NCBI GenBank assembly: GCA_036502005.1
Contig: DASXZH010000066.1
Coordinates: 1 to 20,795 of the forward strand
Source of the DNA: DASXZH01 sp036502005
GTDB taxonomy: Bacteria > Armatimonadota > Fimbriimonadia > Fimbriimonadales > Fimbriimonadaceae
DNA: 20,795 nucleotides
Direction: 5' to 3'
The number at the start of each line of letters is the position of its first letter. The stretch's first letter is position 1. The notes below the pieces were generated by a model. That model searched no databases. It saw nothing but the letters and a program-made list of their open reading frames with translations, and had not been told where the DNA came from. The translations under genes and the position numbers were made by a program. Below, piece after piece: positions 7,490 to 15,178 of this stretch.

Positions 7490-7735
7490 GGACTTCCTTT
7501 TTTGCGAGTGTTCTCGTAAAAGCGAGTAGAGGCGCTATGCCTAGTTTAGATAGCGAGTCCGTGAGCGTCGCCATCCAGAGCGCAGCGAAGGACTGCGCGG
7601 CCTCCAACCTCCTGCGAGCAAATCCTTTTAGTTGGGAATCGCTCGCGATTCTATCTAAAAAGATTTGCCCGATAGGAGAGGCGGGTTCTCGTCCCTCACT
7701 TCGGCTTAGCCTCGTTTCGGGATGACAACGCTTCG
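7490..7735. repeat. Palindrome-rich segment resembling a dispersed intergenic repeat
   Basis: The gap 7412-7940 carries no convincing gene; the minus-strand frame over it (CHPETRLSRSEGREPASP...) has the look of translated non-coding repeats. The segment contains several nested inverted repeats, including GCGCAG/CTGCGC around 7580-7597 and the large hairpin at 7618-7668. It is probably a multi-copy extragenic element, but no second copy is in this window. Confidence 0.35.
7618..7668. other. Large two-part hairpin
   Basis: GCAAATCCTTTTAG (7618-7631) pairs with CTAAAAAGATTTGC (7655-7668) with one mismatch. Inside it GAATCGC (7636-7642) and GCGATTC (7645-7651) form a perfect 7-bp stem with a 2-nt loop. 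The structure would form in RNA from either strand. No T-tract follows, so it is not a standard terminator. Confidence 0.5.
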
Positions 7736-7861
7736 CTATCTGAACTGATCTGCAAGTCGCGTTCATAAGCAACGTTGTCTCTGAACCAATTTCCTGTCAG
7801 GAGTCTATCGAATCAAAGCAATAGGCAAGCAAGTGAGTCGCCCCCCAGTCAAAAGTTAAAT

Positions 7862-7891
7862 CCTCAGCGAGCTCTGCGTCTCTGCGTGAAA
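7862..7891. repeat. CTCTGCGT-type interspersed repeat
   Basis: CTCAGCGAGCTCTGCGTCTCTGCGTGAAA contains CTCTGCGT twice in tandem. I recognise this type of phrase as a common non-coding repeat in intergenic DNA of several phyla. It has no coding support. Confidence 0.4.
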
Positions 7892-7929
7892 TGCCCCAAT
7901 CCTCGGGTACGATTTTCTCCGCTACCCTT

Positions 7930-7941
7930 TAACATAAAAAA
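7930..7941 (+). promoter_or_regulatory. Possible -10 element giving a leaderless MoxR transcript
   Basis: TAACAT (7930-7935, 4 of 6 matches to TATAAT) ends 5 nt before the ATG at 7941. With normal -10 to +1 spacing, transcription would start at or next to the start codon. No Shine-Dalgarno lies upstream, and no convincing -35 was found. Confidence 0.3.
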
Positions 7942-8888
7942 TGAGCGTTTCCCAAATAGCCGATTCAATAAAAGCCGAAGTTGGAAAGGCGATTGTTGGG
8001 CAAGAAAAAGTTGTAGAGCAGGTGCTTGTTGCCGTCCTCGCCAATGGCCACGTCCTCCTAGAAGGCGTGCCCGGTGTGGCGAAGACTCTCCTTGTGAGGT
8101 CCCTCGCAAGATCACTTGACCTAGGTTATGGCAGGGTTCAGTTTACGCCTGACCTGATGCCAAGCGATGTCATCGGAACCACCATATTCGATGCCAAAAC
8201 CAACGACTTTGTAGTAAGAAAAGGCCCGATCTTTGTAAATATCCTACTGGCCGACGAAATCAACAGAACCCCGCCGAAAACGCAGTCGGCACTGCTAGAA
8301 GCGATGGAGGAAAGAAGGGTTACAATCGATGGCACGAGCCACGAGCTACCCCCTCCGTTTCTTGTTTTCGCGACCCAGAACCCGATCGATTTTGAAGGCA
8401 CCTACCCGTTGCCGGAAGCGCAGCAAGACCGTTTTGTTCTGAAGGTCTTGGTCGACTATCCGGAGGAAGCGGCCGAGGTGGATGTTTTAAGAAGGCATCA
8501 CGCCGGATTTCGGTCTCAAAACTTGGAATCGGCTGGAATCCAGCCGGTTGTCAGCGGCGAGCAGGTTGCCCAGATGCAGGCTGAAGTCGCCAAAATCGTA
8601 GTCGAAGACAAGGTCTTCAACTACATCTACGAAATCGTGAAGGCAACCCGAAGGGCGCACGAGATCATGATCGGTGGTTCTCCGCGTGCTGGAATCGCTT
8701 TGCTTAACTGCGGCAAAGCCCTCGCCGCCCTGCGGGGAAGGGATTTTGTAATTCCGGACGACGTCAAGGAACTTGCGCTTCCTGTTTTGCGCCATAGGAT
8801 TCTGCTCAGGCCCGAGGCCGAAGTGGAAGGGCTTACGCCCGACCGCGTTCTCAACGGCCTGTTGCAATCTCAAGTTGTCCCCAGGTGA
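7941..8888 (+). CDS. MoxR-family AAA+ ATPase
   Basis: The protein has 315 residues, the typical MoxR length, and is cytosolic. Walker A is GVPGVAKT (42-49), Walker B is ILLADEINR (101-109) with the MoxR hallmark PPKTQSALLEAMEE after it. Sensor 1 is FATQNP (143-148), followed by EGTYPLPEAQQDRF. The C-terminal lid domain is complete. MoxR ATPases act as chaperone-like remodellers, usually with VWA-domain or DUF58 partners encoded next to them. Here neither is adjacent; the gene overlaps a glycosyltransferase gene by 4 nt (GTGA) and heads an operon with a secreted chaperone. Its partner protein is therefore unknown. Confidence 0.93.
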   Translation: MSVSQIADSIKAEVGKAIVGQEKVVEQVLVAVLANGHVLLEGVPGVAKTLLVRSLARSLDLGYGRVQFTPDLMPSDVIGTTIFDAKTNDFVVRKGPIFVNILLADEINRTPPKTQSALLEAMEERRVTIDGTSHELPPPFLVFATQNPIDFEGTYPLPEAQQDRFVLKVLVDYPEEAAEVDVLRRHHAGFRSQNLESAGIQPVVSGEQVAQMQAEVAKIVVEDKVFNYIYEIVKATRRAHEIMIGGSPRAGIALLNCGKALAALRGRDFVIPDDVKELALPVLRHRILLRPEAEVEGLTPDRVLNGLLQSQVVPR

Positions 8889-9898
8889 GAGTTCTTCTCC
8901 TTCACAGACAAGATTTTGGCGGCATCACTTCTCTGACGGAGACGCTTGCCGTTGCCTTGCGCAAGCTTGGTGACGAAGTGGACATCGTTAATGCCCTTAG
9001 TTGGATACCTAACGAAACGAGCATAGCAGTGGCCAAGAAAGTGACTCCAAAGCTAAAAGACTTGGGCAAGGATTACGAGATCGTCCATGCTTTTGGGTAC
9101 CGGGCGGCATGGGCTTGCAGCGATGCCTTTTCCTATAAAGAAGCCTGGATCTACACTGCCTACGGCATGCCCAAAACCACGCAACGGCTTCTCATTGATA
9201 AGTTAAATGAGGGCCAGCTAGGTTATTGCAGTTCGTACGCCGTGCGCGACGAACTTTCGGGCGGAGGCGCGATGGACCTTATGGTTCGTTATCCGGGCAT
9301 AAATCCGGCCGTGGAAACGAGCATGGAAAAGCTGGATTCGAGGGAGCAGTTTGAGCTAAGCAATAATGCGCCCATCATTGGGGCGGTCGGGCGATTTGTA
9401 AAGGAAAGAGCCTTTGAAGTTGCAATCGAAGCGATGGAAGAAGTTTGGCGTTCGATCCCCGACGTTCAATTTGTTCTTGCCGGAGAAGGCCCGGAAGAAG
9501 AAAGCCTAAAGGCGCAGATAGCCGCATCTTCCAAGCCAACACAAATTAAAACTTTCGGAAGGCTCAAGAATCCAGCCGAGTTTTATCGGGCCTGTGATCT
9601 GATCTTGGTTCCCTCCCGCAACGCCGGGTTTAGTCTGGTTGCGGCGGAGTCGATGCGGACGGGCACGGCCGTCATGTTGCGTTCGCAGGGCGGTTTGCCG
9701 GAAATGGGCGAACGCGACCACACGATCTTCCTGTTCGAAGACGATCAAGACCTTGCCCGGAAAATCATCGAAGTCTTGCAAATGCCGATGATGCTCAGTT
9801 CGGTAGCCAATGCCGGAAGATTTCGATCTGAATCGCTGTTTTCTATCGACTCCTACGCCCAGGCAATATTTAGAAGTTATCGGACCGTCCTAGAATAA
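8885..9898 (+). CDS. GT4-type (GT-B) glycosyltransferase
   Basis: The protein has 337 residues and a GTG start that overlaps the moxR TGA (GTGA), so translation is probably coupled. The N-terminal Rossmann half starts MRVLLLHRQDFGGITSLTETLA. The C-terminal half has GAVGRFVKE (166-174), VLAGEGPE (197-204) and the donor-binding GFSLVAAESMRTGTAV...QGGLPE (248-273), typical of family 1/4 transferases that move a sugar from a nucleotide-sugar to a glycan or lipid. In the E-x7-E motif the second Glu is present (E255) but the first position is Ala (RNAGF instead of the usual YEGF), which may change donor handling. The acceptor is unknown. The next gene starts 2 nt after its stop. Confidence 0.85.
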   Translation: MRVLLLHRQDFGGITSLTETLAVALRKLGDEVDIVNALSWIPNETSIAVAKKVTPKLKDLGKDYEIVHAFGYRAAWACSDAFSYKEAWIYTAYGMPKTTQRLLIDKLNEGQLGYCSSYAVRDELSGGGAMDLMVRYPGINPAVETSMEKLDSREQFELSNNAPIIGAVGRFVKERAFEVAIEAMEEVWRSIPDVQFVLAGEGPEEESLKAQIAASSKPTQIKTFGRLKNPAEFYRACDLILVPSRNAGFSLVAAESMRTGTAVMLRSQGGLPEMGERDHTIFLFEDDQDLARKIIEVLQMPMMLSSVANAGRFRSESLFSIDSYAQAIFRSYRTVLE

Positions 9899-9900
9899 AG

Positions 9901-10749
9901 ATGTTTTTTATTCCCTTCCTCCTTCTGGCGCTTGGCCAGTCTCAATATCAGGCTGCTCTCCCTAAAGAGTACGCCCCGGTGCTGCCTCCCGCCGATCATG
10001 TTTTAGCTACGGTGAACGGAGTTCCGGTGCGTGGTGGCGATGTTGAGCCGATGGTTTGGCAGATCTACCACGAGGCTATTGAGCAGGAATATATCGACTA
10101 CGTCACCGTGAAACTTGCCGCTGATAAAGCCAACGTGGCCGTAACCGACGACGAGGCAAAAAAACAACTGGCGGTAGTTCTGGAGGGTGTGAAGAATAGC
10201 CTCCCCGCCGGCGTGACCATCACCCAGAGCTTATCGCAGCAGGGCTTTTCCGACAGCCGATTGCTGGTGAGAATCAGAACGCAGCTTCTTCTTGAAAAAA
10301 TAGAGATGCTGCAGTTTCATCAAGCTGATTGGGTTCGGGTTTCGGCTCTCGTTTATCCAACGCCCGGTGGCAAACCTGACATTATGAAGAGTGCCGGGAA
10401 TAGCGCTCTGTCCGATTACGACAAACTCCTGAAAGGGGCATCATGGGATGCCCTGTTGGCCCATTTAACGACCAAGCCTGATGTACTTAAAAGAAAGGGT
10501 GCAGTCGGCTGGAGGGCGTTTAATGATTTCCCTGCCCTAGTTCGCGATCAACTGCAAAAGATCAAAATCGGGGAATACACACACCCCGAGCAGACTCGGT
10601 CCGGGATCGAGATCTTTCGCCTAGACCAGGTGGGGCCAAAAGCGGCAGGCGATGATTTCGCGGACTTACGCACCACCTTTTTGGAAAACATGCGTAAGGA
10701 AACAATAGGGCGAATCAAGGCGGAAACAAAGGTCGTTAAAACAGATTAG
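9901..10749 (+). CDS. SurA/PpiC-like secreted chaperone or peptidyl-prolyl isomerase
   Basis: The protein has 282 residues. The signal peptide is MFFIPFLLLALGQSQYQA, so it is exported. ATVNGVPVRGGDVEP (about 37-51) plus the following helices match the SurA N-terminal chaperone domain. Around residues 142-245 the VSALVYPT strand, the KLLKGASWDALLAHLTTK helix, GAVGWRAFNDFP and IGEYTHPEQTRSGIEIFRL follow the parvulin (PpiC rotamase) order, though diverged, so isomerase activity is uncertain. It is the third gene of the moxR operon, 2 nt after the glycosyltransferase stop, with no Shine-Dalgarno of its own. The gap 10750-10936 holds weak hairpins but no clear terminator. Confidence 0.75.
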   Translation: MFFIPFLLLALGQSQYQAALPKEYAPVLPPADHVLATVNGVPVRGGDVEPMVWQIYHEAIEQEYIDYVTVKLAADKANVAVTDDEAKKQLAVVLEGVKNSLPAGVTITQSLSQQGFSDSRLLVRIRTQLLLEKIEMLQFHQADWVRVSALVYPTPGGKPDIMKSAGNSALSDYDKLLKGASWDALLAHLTTKPDVLKRKGAVGWRAFNDFPALVRDQLQKIKIGEYTHPEQTRSGIEIFRLDQVGPKAAGDDFADLRTTFLENMRKETIGRIKAETKVVKTD

Positions 10750-10936
10750 CGAACTGCATGCGCAATTGAAACGTATAAATGAAATGAGGCACAACGGAGG
10801 GTGGAAACGGAGGTCGGAGCAGGGAAGCTCCCTCACTTATTTGCGGTGTTTTCGCTAGTAAGATCCGATATAAATCTTAGCGAACTGTTGAGGGCCTTTT
10901 CGCAGTCTATTTAGTAGTTAGGACCGGGAAAAGCTC

Positions 10937-11815
10937 ATGCAGTATTGCAACTGGTGTCATCTCAACAGCGATACGGATGATTTTTGCATCTGGTGCAAAA
11001 GGCCGTTCAACGCTGCTCCCTCCCTTTTCAACATGCCGAAAAGGCCTGACTTCCATCTGCTTCAGACCGATGAAGATACTTCGGATTTGCAGGTGCCCAT
11101 CTTCACTGGCCTCGGCATTTTGGTGTTCGCCGGAATCTTGACTGTAGCCTATTTCAACCTTCACCGCAACAAGGCGGTTGTGCAAGCAGGACCCGCCGTA
11201 ACGAACCTTGGCGAATTAAGGCCCAATTCGCAAAACTTTAACAATCCGGCGAGGCTGGAATTTAGCGGCAATCCTGGAACTGGCAGCCCAACCCGGCCAG
11301 TTGCATCAGCAGGCGGAAATTCGGCATTTCAGCGGCCACCCGCCATCCCGGGAGGTAGCGCGGCACCTCAGAGTGACTCCGACTGGAAGTCTGGGACGAT
11401 TACGCACATGAACGCAGTGGCTGTTCATGGTGAGACTGCAGAAGAGGTAGGAGCGCCGACAGCAAGCGCAATTTATTTCGAGATTGCTAAGTTAACCAGA
11501 CAGGATGACCGCAATGGCGTGTCTCACCTTACGGCCGAGGTCGTTCTTGTTAACAATGCTCACACGAGCTTCTCGGGTGGGCAGTTATGGTTAAAGATTG
11601 GTGACACGCGCTTGAAACTTCGTCCGTTCACGGGCACGCTTGAGCATCCCAGGGATTTGGGCCTCATTTCCTTACCTGCAGGGTCGCACTTTGATTTTCA
11701 TGTTTATGCTGAAGGGTTCAAGAAGGAAATGAACGTGGCCAACCAGCAAAAAACTATTGGCCTGGATGGTTTGGTGGCCGATGCTCCCTATCATACGTCC
11801 GGCGAGATAACTTAG
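10937..11815 (+). CDS. Zinc-ribbon membrane protein with extracytoplasmic domain, function unknown
   Basis: The protein has 292 residues. C4-x2-C7 and C17-x2-C20 (MQYCNWC...FCIWCKRPF) form a small cytoplasmic zinc ribbon. A single membrane helix follows (about 54-75, PIFTGLGILVFAGILTVAYF), then a Pro/Gly/Ser-rich linker to about residue 155, and a beta-rich C-terminal domain (LTAEVVLVNNAHTSFSGGQLWLKIGD onward) on the outer side. This order, zinc ribbon then helix then outer domain, is seen in many uncharacterised bacterial membrane proteins. Only a weak GGGA stands before the ATG. lnt follows about 40 nt later on the same strand. Confidence 0.75.
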   Translation: MQYCNWCHLNSDTDDFCIWCKRPFNAAPSLFNMPKRPDFHLLQTDEDTSDLQVPIFTGLGILVFAGILTVAYFNLHRNKAVVQAGPAVTNLGELRPNSQNFNNPARLEFSGNPGTGSPTRPVASAGGNSAFQRPPAIPGGSAAPQSDSDWKSGTITHMNAVAVHGETAEEVGAPTASAIYFEIAKLTRQDDRNGVSHLTAEVVLVNNAHTSFSGGQLWLKIGDTRLKLRPFTGTLEHPRDLGLISLPAGSHFDFHVYAEGFKKEMNVANQQKTIGLDGLVADAPYHTSGEIT

Positions 11816-11819
11816 GCAG

Positions 11820-11832
11820 GCGCTTTAGCGCA
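11820..11832. other. Palindromic 13-mer upstream of lnt
   Basis: GCGCTTTAGCGCA contains the GCGCT/AGCGC inverted repeat with a 2-nt centre. The exact reverse complement lies downstream of lnt at 13476-13488, so the gene is bracketed by an inverted pair. Confidence 0.5.
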
Positions 11833-11854
11833 TACTAAGTTGGCCAAAAGGGAT

Positions 11855-13345
11855 ATGTCGCGTGCTCTTAAACTGTTTCTTCCCATAGCCAGCGCAATTT
11901 TATTCCAGCTTGCTTTTCCGCCTCTGGACCTAAGGTTTTGCGTTTTTATTTGCCTGGTTCCTTGGTTTTTCCGATTGAGTTCAGATACCCGAAGAGGCGC
12001 CTTTGGAGCCGGATATTTGATGGGCTTCCTTATCGTCCTCGCTCAGATGTTTTGGATTATTCCGTTTGTTGGCAAATGGACGCATAGCACGGCTCTTTCG
12101 CTTATTCCCTGGATCATAGGTGGCCTCATTGGGGCGTTCTATTTTGCTTTTACGGGAGTCCTGATCCGCTCCTGCCTGCTCCGTAAAATGTATTGGGCGA
12201 TTCCACTGATTTGGGCCGGAACAGAAGTTGTGCGGTCATTTATGGTGGGCCTGGCATTTCCATGGTTCATCATTGCCATGCCTCTTGGCCATTATCCGGC
12301 CTTGGACCAGCTCTCATTCTTTGGGACGGTCTACTTGGTTTCTGCCTGGGTTGTGGTCTGCAATCTCTGCGTTTACCTACTTTGGAAGGACCGAGAGTCG
12401 TTGCAGCTCAAAGTGTTTGGTGGCGTGGCAGTTGGCATGCTCCTTCTCTCCTTAGCTTGGTATATGCGTCCGGTAGCCGGGCACTCGGTTCGCCTTTCGG
12501 TTGGGCAGCCGGGGTGGGATATGGCATTCGGTGATCCTCACGCTCGTGATGAACAAATCGGGATGAGAGTCGCACGCCTGGAGAAGCAAGCGATTGATGC
12601 CGGGTCGACGCTGCTGATCTTGCCGGAGGGAATGGCCGAGGGCAGAGACTATCCGCCTCATCCTCCGTTTCCGTTGCTGAGCAACCTGCCGATCTTATTT
12701 GGAGCTACGAGAGGCCATGATCCCACTTATCAAAGCGCTGTACTTTTCAGGCGAGGGCAGTGGAGCTTTTCTGATAAATCAAGATTGGTGGTTTTCGGCG
12801 AGTACGTGCCTGGGCGCGACTATCTCCCGTTTCTGAAGAACTTCAATCTGCCATCTGGAGATTTGGCGCCGGGCGAAAAAGTGACGGCGGTCTCTTCCGG
12901 CGGGCTCACGGTTGGCCCGATGATCTGCTTTGAGGGCTTGTTTTACGACATTGCCCATCGTCAATCGGAGAACGGGGCGCAGGTGCTGGCCGTGATGTCG
13001 ATAGACGATTGGTATATGGGGACGGCTGCGCCTGAGCAGTTGAGTGATGCTTCGGCCTGGCGGGCGATGGAAACGGGCTTGCCGGTGGTACGGGCGGCCT
13101 CTCTTGGGTACACGCTGATGGTAGACCAAAAGGGAAGAGAGATCGGCGCTTTGCCATTGGGAGTCTCGGATAGCTTGACAAGGGACGTGCTGGTAGAGGA
13201 TAAGCCGCTAAAGAATGTGGCGCGCCCTGTGTTCCCGTGGGCGGCTGGGTTATCTCCGTTTGTTTTTGGTTTTTGGTTTGTTGTTGAAAGGAAGCGGAAG
13301 AGTCGTTCTGGAGAGGGGGCGGGTACAGGGTTTCTCAGCCAATAG
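11855..13345 (+). CDS. lnt: Apolipoprotein N-acyltransferase Lnt
   Basis: The protein has 496 residues from the ATG at 11855. Lnt transfers an acyl chain from phospholipid to the alpha-amino group of the diacylated Cys of lipoproteins, the last step of lipoprotein maturation. The N-terminal half has about six membrane helices. The nitrilase-fold domain follows, with the catalytic triad in place: E258 (LILPEG), K308 (SDKSRLVVFGEYVP) and C358 (GPMICFEG). A final membrane helix (FVFGFWFVV) is present. A TTG at 11840 would add five residues (MAKRD); I prefer 11855 because AAGGG stands just before it. The lipobox proteins at 1511 and 2690 would be substrates. Confidence 0.93.
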   Translation: MSRALKLFLPIASAILFQLAFPPLDLRFCVFICLVPWFFRLSSDTRRGAFGAGYLMGFLIVLAQMFWIIPFVGKWTHSTALSLIPWIIGGLIGAFYFAFTGVLIRSCLLRKMYWAIPLIWAGTEVVRSFMVGLAFPWFIIAMPLGHYPALDQLSFFGTVYLVSAWVVVCNLCVYLLWKDRESLQLKVFGGVAVGMLLLSLAWYMRPVAGHSVRLSVGQPGWDMAFGDPHARDEQIGMRVARLEKQAIDAGSTLLILPEGMAEGRDYPPHPPFPLLSNLPILFGATRGHDPTYQSAVLFRRGQWSFSDKSRLVVFGEYVPGRDYLPFLKNFNLPSGDLAPGEKVTAVSSGGLTVGPMICFEGLFYDIAHRQSENGAQVLAVMSIDDWYMGTAAPEQLSDASAWRAMETGLPVVRAASLGYTLMVDQKGREIGALPLGVSDSLTRDVLVEDKPLKNVARPVFPWAAGLSPFVFGFWFVVERKRKSRSGEGAGTGFLSQ

Positions 13346-13475
13346 GTTATGGCTAGAATCCGTCTATGGGCTAATCAGGTTTCGGTGGCTGTATTTCTGG
13401 GCCCACTGGGCCTGCATCCCAAAAACTGGACCTGCACTCCATGTTGAAAACTGAGCCGCATCGCGCGGTAACACT

Positions 13476-13488
13476 TGCGCTAAAGCGC
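13476..13488. other. Palindromic 13-mer between convergent genes
   Basis: TGCGCTAAAGCGC is the exact reverse complement of 11820-11832. It lies in the 159-nt gap between the convergent lnt and GT41 genes, where a short bidirectional hairpin could help end transcription, although no T-run follows. A GGGCCCACTGGGCC palindrome-like run is also in this gap. Confidence 0.45.
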
Positions 13489-13504
13489 GCCTCTCGATGC
13501 CCGC

Positions 13505-15178
13505 TCAAAATGACGACTCAAAGAACTGATCCAGTGCACGGACCGGATCGGGGTCTCGAAAAATGGGCTGGATATCAATCTTTGCCATAGCCTCTTTTTG
13601 TCTTTCAAAATCGCAAGCAATAGCGACATATTCTTCCGACGAGTTAGCTATAAGCTCCTCCACGCCGGCTCGCTTTAGAAAAGCGTAGCTGTGGCGGCTT
13701 CGCATCCAGGGGCCGGGCAGGGTGACCACAGGCGTTCCCATCGCGAGGGCTTCGATGGTCGTATTTCCTCCGCTCCATAATGGCGGGTCCAGCGAAACAT
13801 CTGCCAGCTTAAGGAGAGATAGGAATTCGGCGCGCTTAAGGTGAGGGAGCCAGATCGTAGGCACGCCCGCGTTTTCCATTCTTCGCTTGGTGATGATCGT
13901 ATCGCACGACTGAATTCCCTCAAGGATAACGAGGGGTGAGTTCGTCCTTTCCGCGATCTGCTTATACAGGTAATCATGCTGCGGAAGCAGTTTGGGCTTG
14001 GTTTGCATGTTTACGATGATCGGGCCGGAATCCGGCAGGCCGAAATGGGCTCGGTCTAAATCTGGAGCTTCTTCTATTTCCTCGTAATATAGCCCGGAAC
14101 CGGGAAGGCGGATGAGCGTTTCAGCGTAGTGGCTGTCCGCGTCCTCAGTCTCCATTAGGTCGGAGGACAAGTAGTAGTCGATGTCTGGATATCCTGAAGT
14201 GACTGGGTGGCCCCAGGCGGTGCATTGGGCAGGAGCCATACGCATGGTGGCATAGCTTGTGTTGTAGCCGTGAAGGCCGATATCGGTGAAGATAAGAATG
14301 TCGAGATCGAGGCTCTTTATAAAACGGGCATTCTCTGGGATGCTCTTTACCAAGTGAAAGTAATGATGGGCATTGCGCTTGAACTGTTGGCTAACGTTGT
14401 CGTGTATGGTGCCAACGTTTAGGGCATAGGTTTCGACGTTCGGCCCGTGGTTTCTAAGCCAGCCCAACGACCACCGGCAGCCATTGCTTCCATGCATGTT
14501 GGCGCTGATGTAGCCAACCTTTATTTGTTTGCCCCGCTTTCTGGGGATCGGCTCAGTTAGGTCTGGTGCCACGCGCTCTGTAATCTGACGCATTATTCGG
14601 CCATGCTCGACCATGATGTCCTTATCGAGCATTCCTTGGTAGGCGAGTCCGGCCGTGCGGTGCATGGAAAGGGCATTGAGGGACTTGATCGGATCGTAGT
14701 TTGCCTCTGCGAAGTTGGCAAGCGCCTTCTTAAAGTGCTCTCGCCATTCTGTGATTTCTTCTTCCGAATCGTAAACGCGCGGAACCACGATATTGGCAAT
14801 TGCATGGGTTGGCCGACGTAAGTCCAAGGTTTCAATTGCTGCTTTGAAATCTGCCTGTTTCAAGCCAAGTTCGTAATAGTCCTTTAGGGAATCTTCGTCT
14901 TGGGGGGAGACTTTGCCGGTAGGGGTTGGAGTTGTGGTCGGCCTGTGTCGGGCCGCGAAGGATGGCGCGGAAATGGCGTCATCTGGGGTGTTCAACTTGG
15001 CATTTTCTGCCACGTTGGTTCCAGTTAGGTACGGCTGGGTCTGGCTTGTTTCAAGGGCCGCGCTGATGGCAAGGCCGAGGTCAACGAGTTCATGGTCGAG
15101 GGATTCGGTAAATAGTCCGAGTCTTAGTCCAAACAAGTGCGCTTGGGCGGTGGCGTCCTGATGAACAAGTTTGGGCAC
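13505..15178 (-). CDS. GT41 family (O-GlcNAc transferase/SPINDLY-like) glycosyltransferase
   Basis: The protein has 557 residues counted from the first standard start, a GTG. Residues from about 115 match the GT41 GT-B catalytic region: GLAYQGMLDKD, KVGYISANMHG, LDLDILIFTDIGLHGYNTSYA, RMAPAQCTAWGHPVTSGYPDIDYYLSS, NMQTKPKLLP and DVSLDPPLWSGGNTTIEALAMGTPVVTLPG with SR after it. Such enzymes add GlcNAc or related sugars to proteins. No TPR repeats are seen, unlike classical OGT. The usual catalytic-base His of the DFGNHP-type motif has no exact counterpart (ANMHGSNG; a His sits two places earlier). The GTG is probably internal, because the frame stays open upstream and encodes the YkgJ-like domain listed next. 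Residues 1-50 here complete that domain. Confidence 0.85.
   Translation of the reverse strand: MPKLVHQDATAQAHLFGLRLGLFTESLDHELVDLGLAISAALETSQTQPYLTGTNVAENAKLNTPDDAISAPSFAARHRPTTTPTPTGKVSPQDEDSLKDYYELGLKQADFKAAIETLDLRRPTHAIANIVVPRVYDSEEEITEWREHFKKALANFAEANYDPIKSLNALSMHRTAGLAYQGMLDKDIMVEHGRIMRQITERVAPDLTEPIPRKRGKQIKVGYISANMHGSNGCRWSLGWLRNHGPNVETYALNVGTIHDNVSQQFKRNAHHYFHLVKSIPENARFIKSLDLDILIFTDIGLHGYNTSYATMRMAPAQCTAWGHPVTSGYPDIDYYLSSDLMETEDADSHYAETLIRLPGSGLYYEEIEEAPDLDRAHFGLPDSGPIIVNMQTKPKLLPQHDYLYKQIAERTNSPLVILEGIQSCDTIITKRRMENAGVPTIWLPHLKRAEFLSLLKLADVSLDPPLWSGGNTTIEALAMGTPVVTLPGPWMRSRHSYAFLKRAGVEELIANSSEEYVAIACDFERQKEAMAKIDIQPIFRDPDPVRALDQFFESSF

Noticed and set aside
7413..7772. Minus-strand 119-codon open frame
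   Set aside because: Its translation looks like non-coding dispersed repeat sequence and it spans strong hairpins; no start signal or family match.
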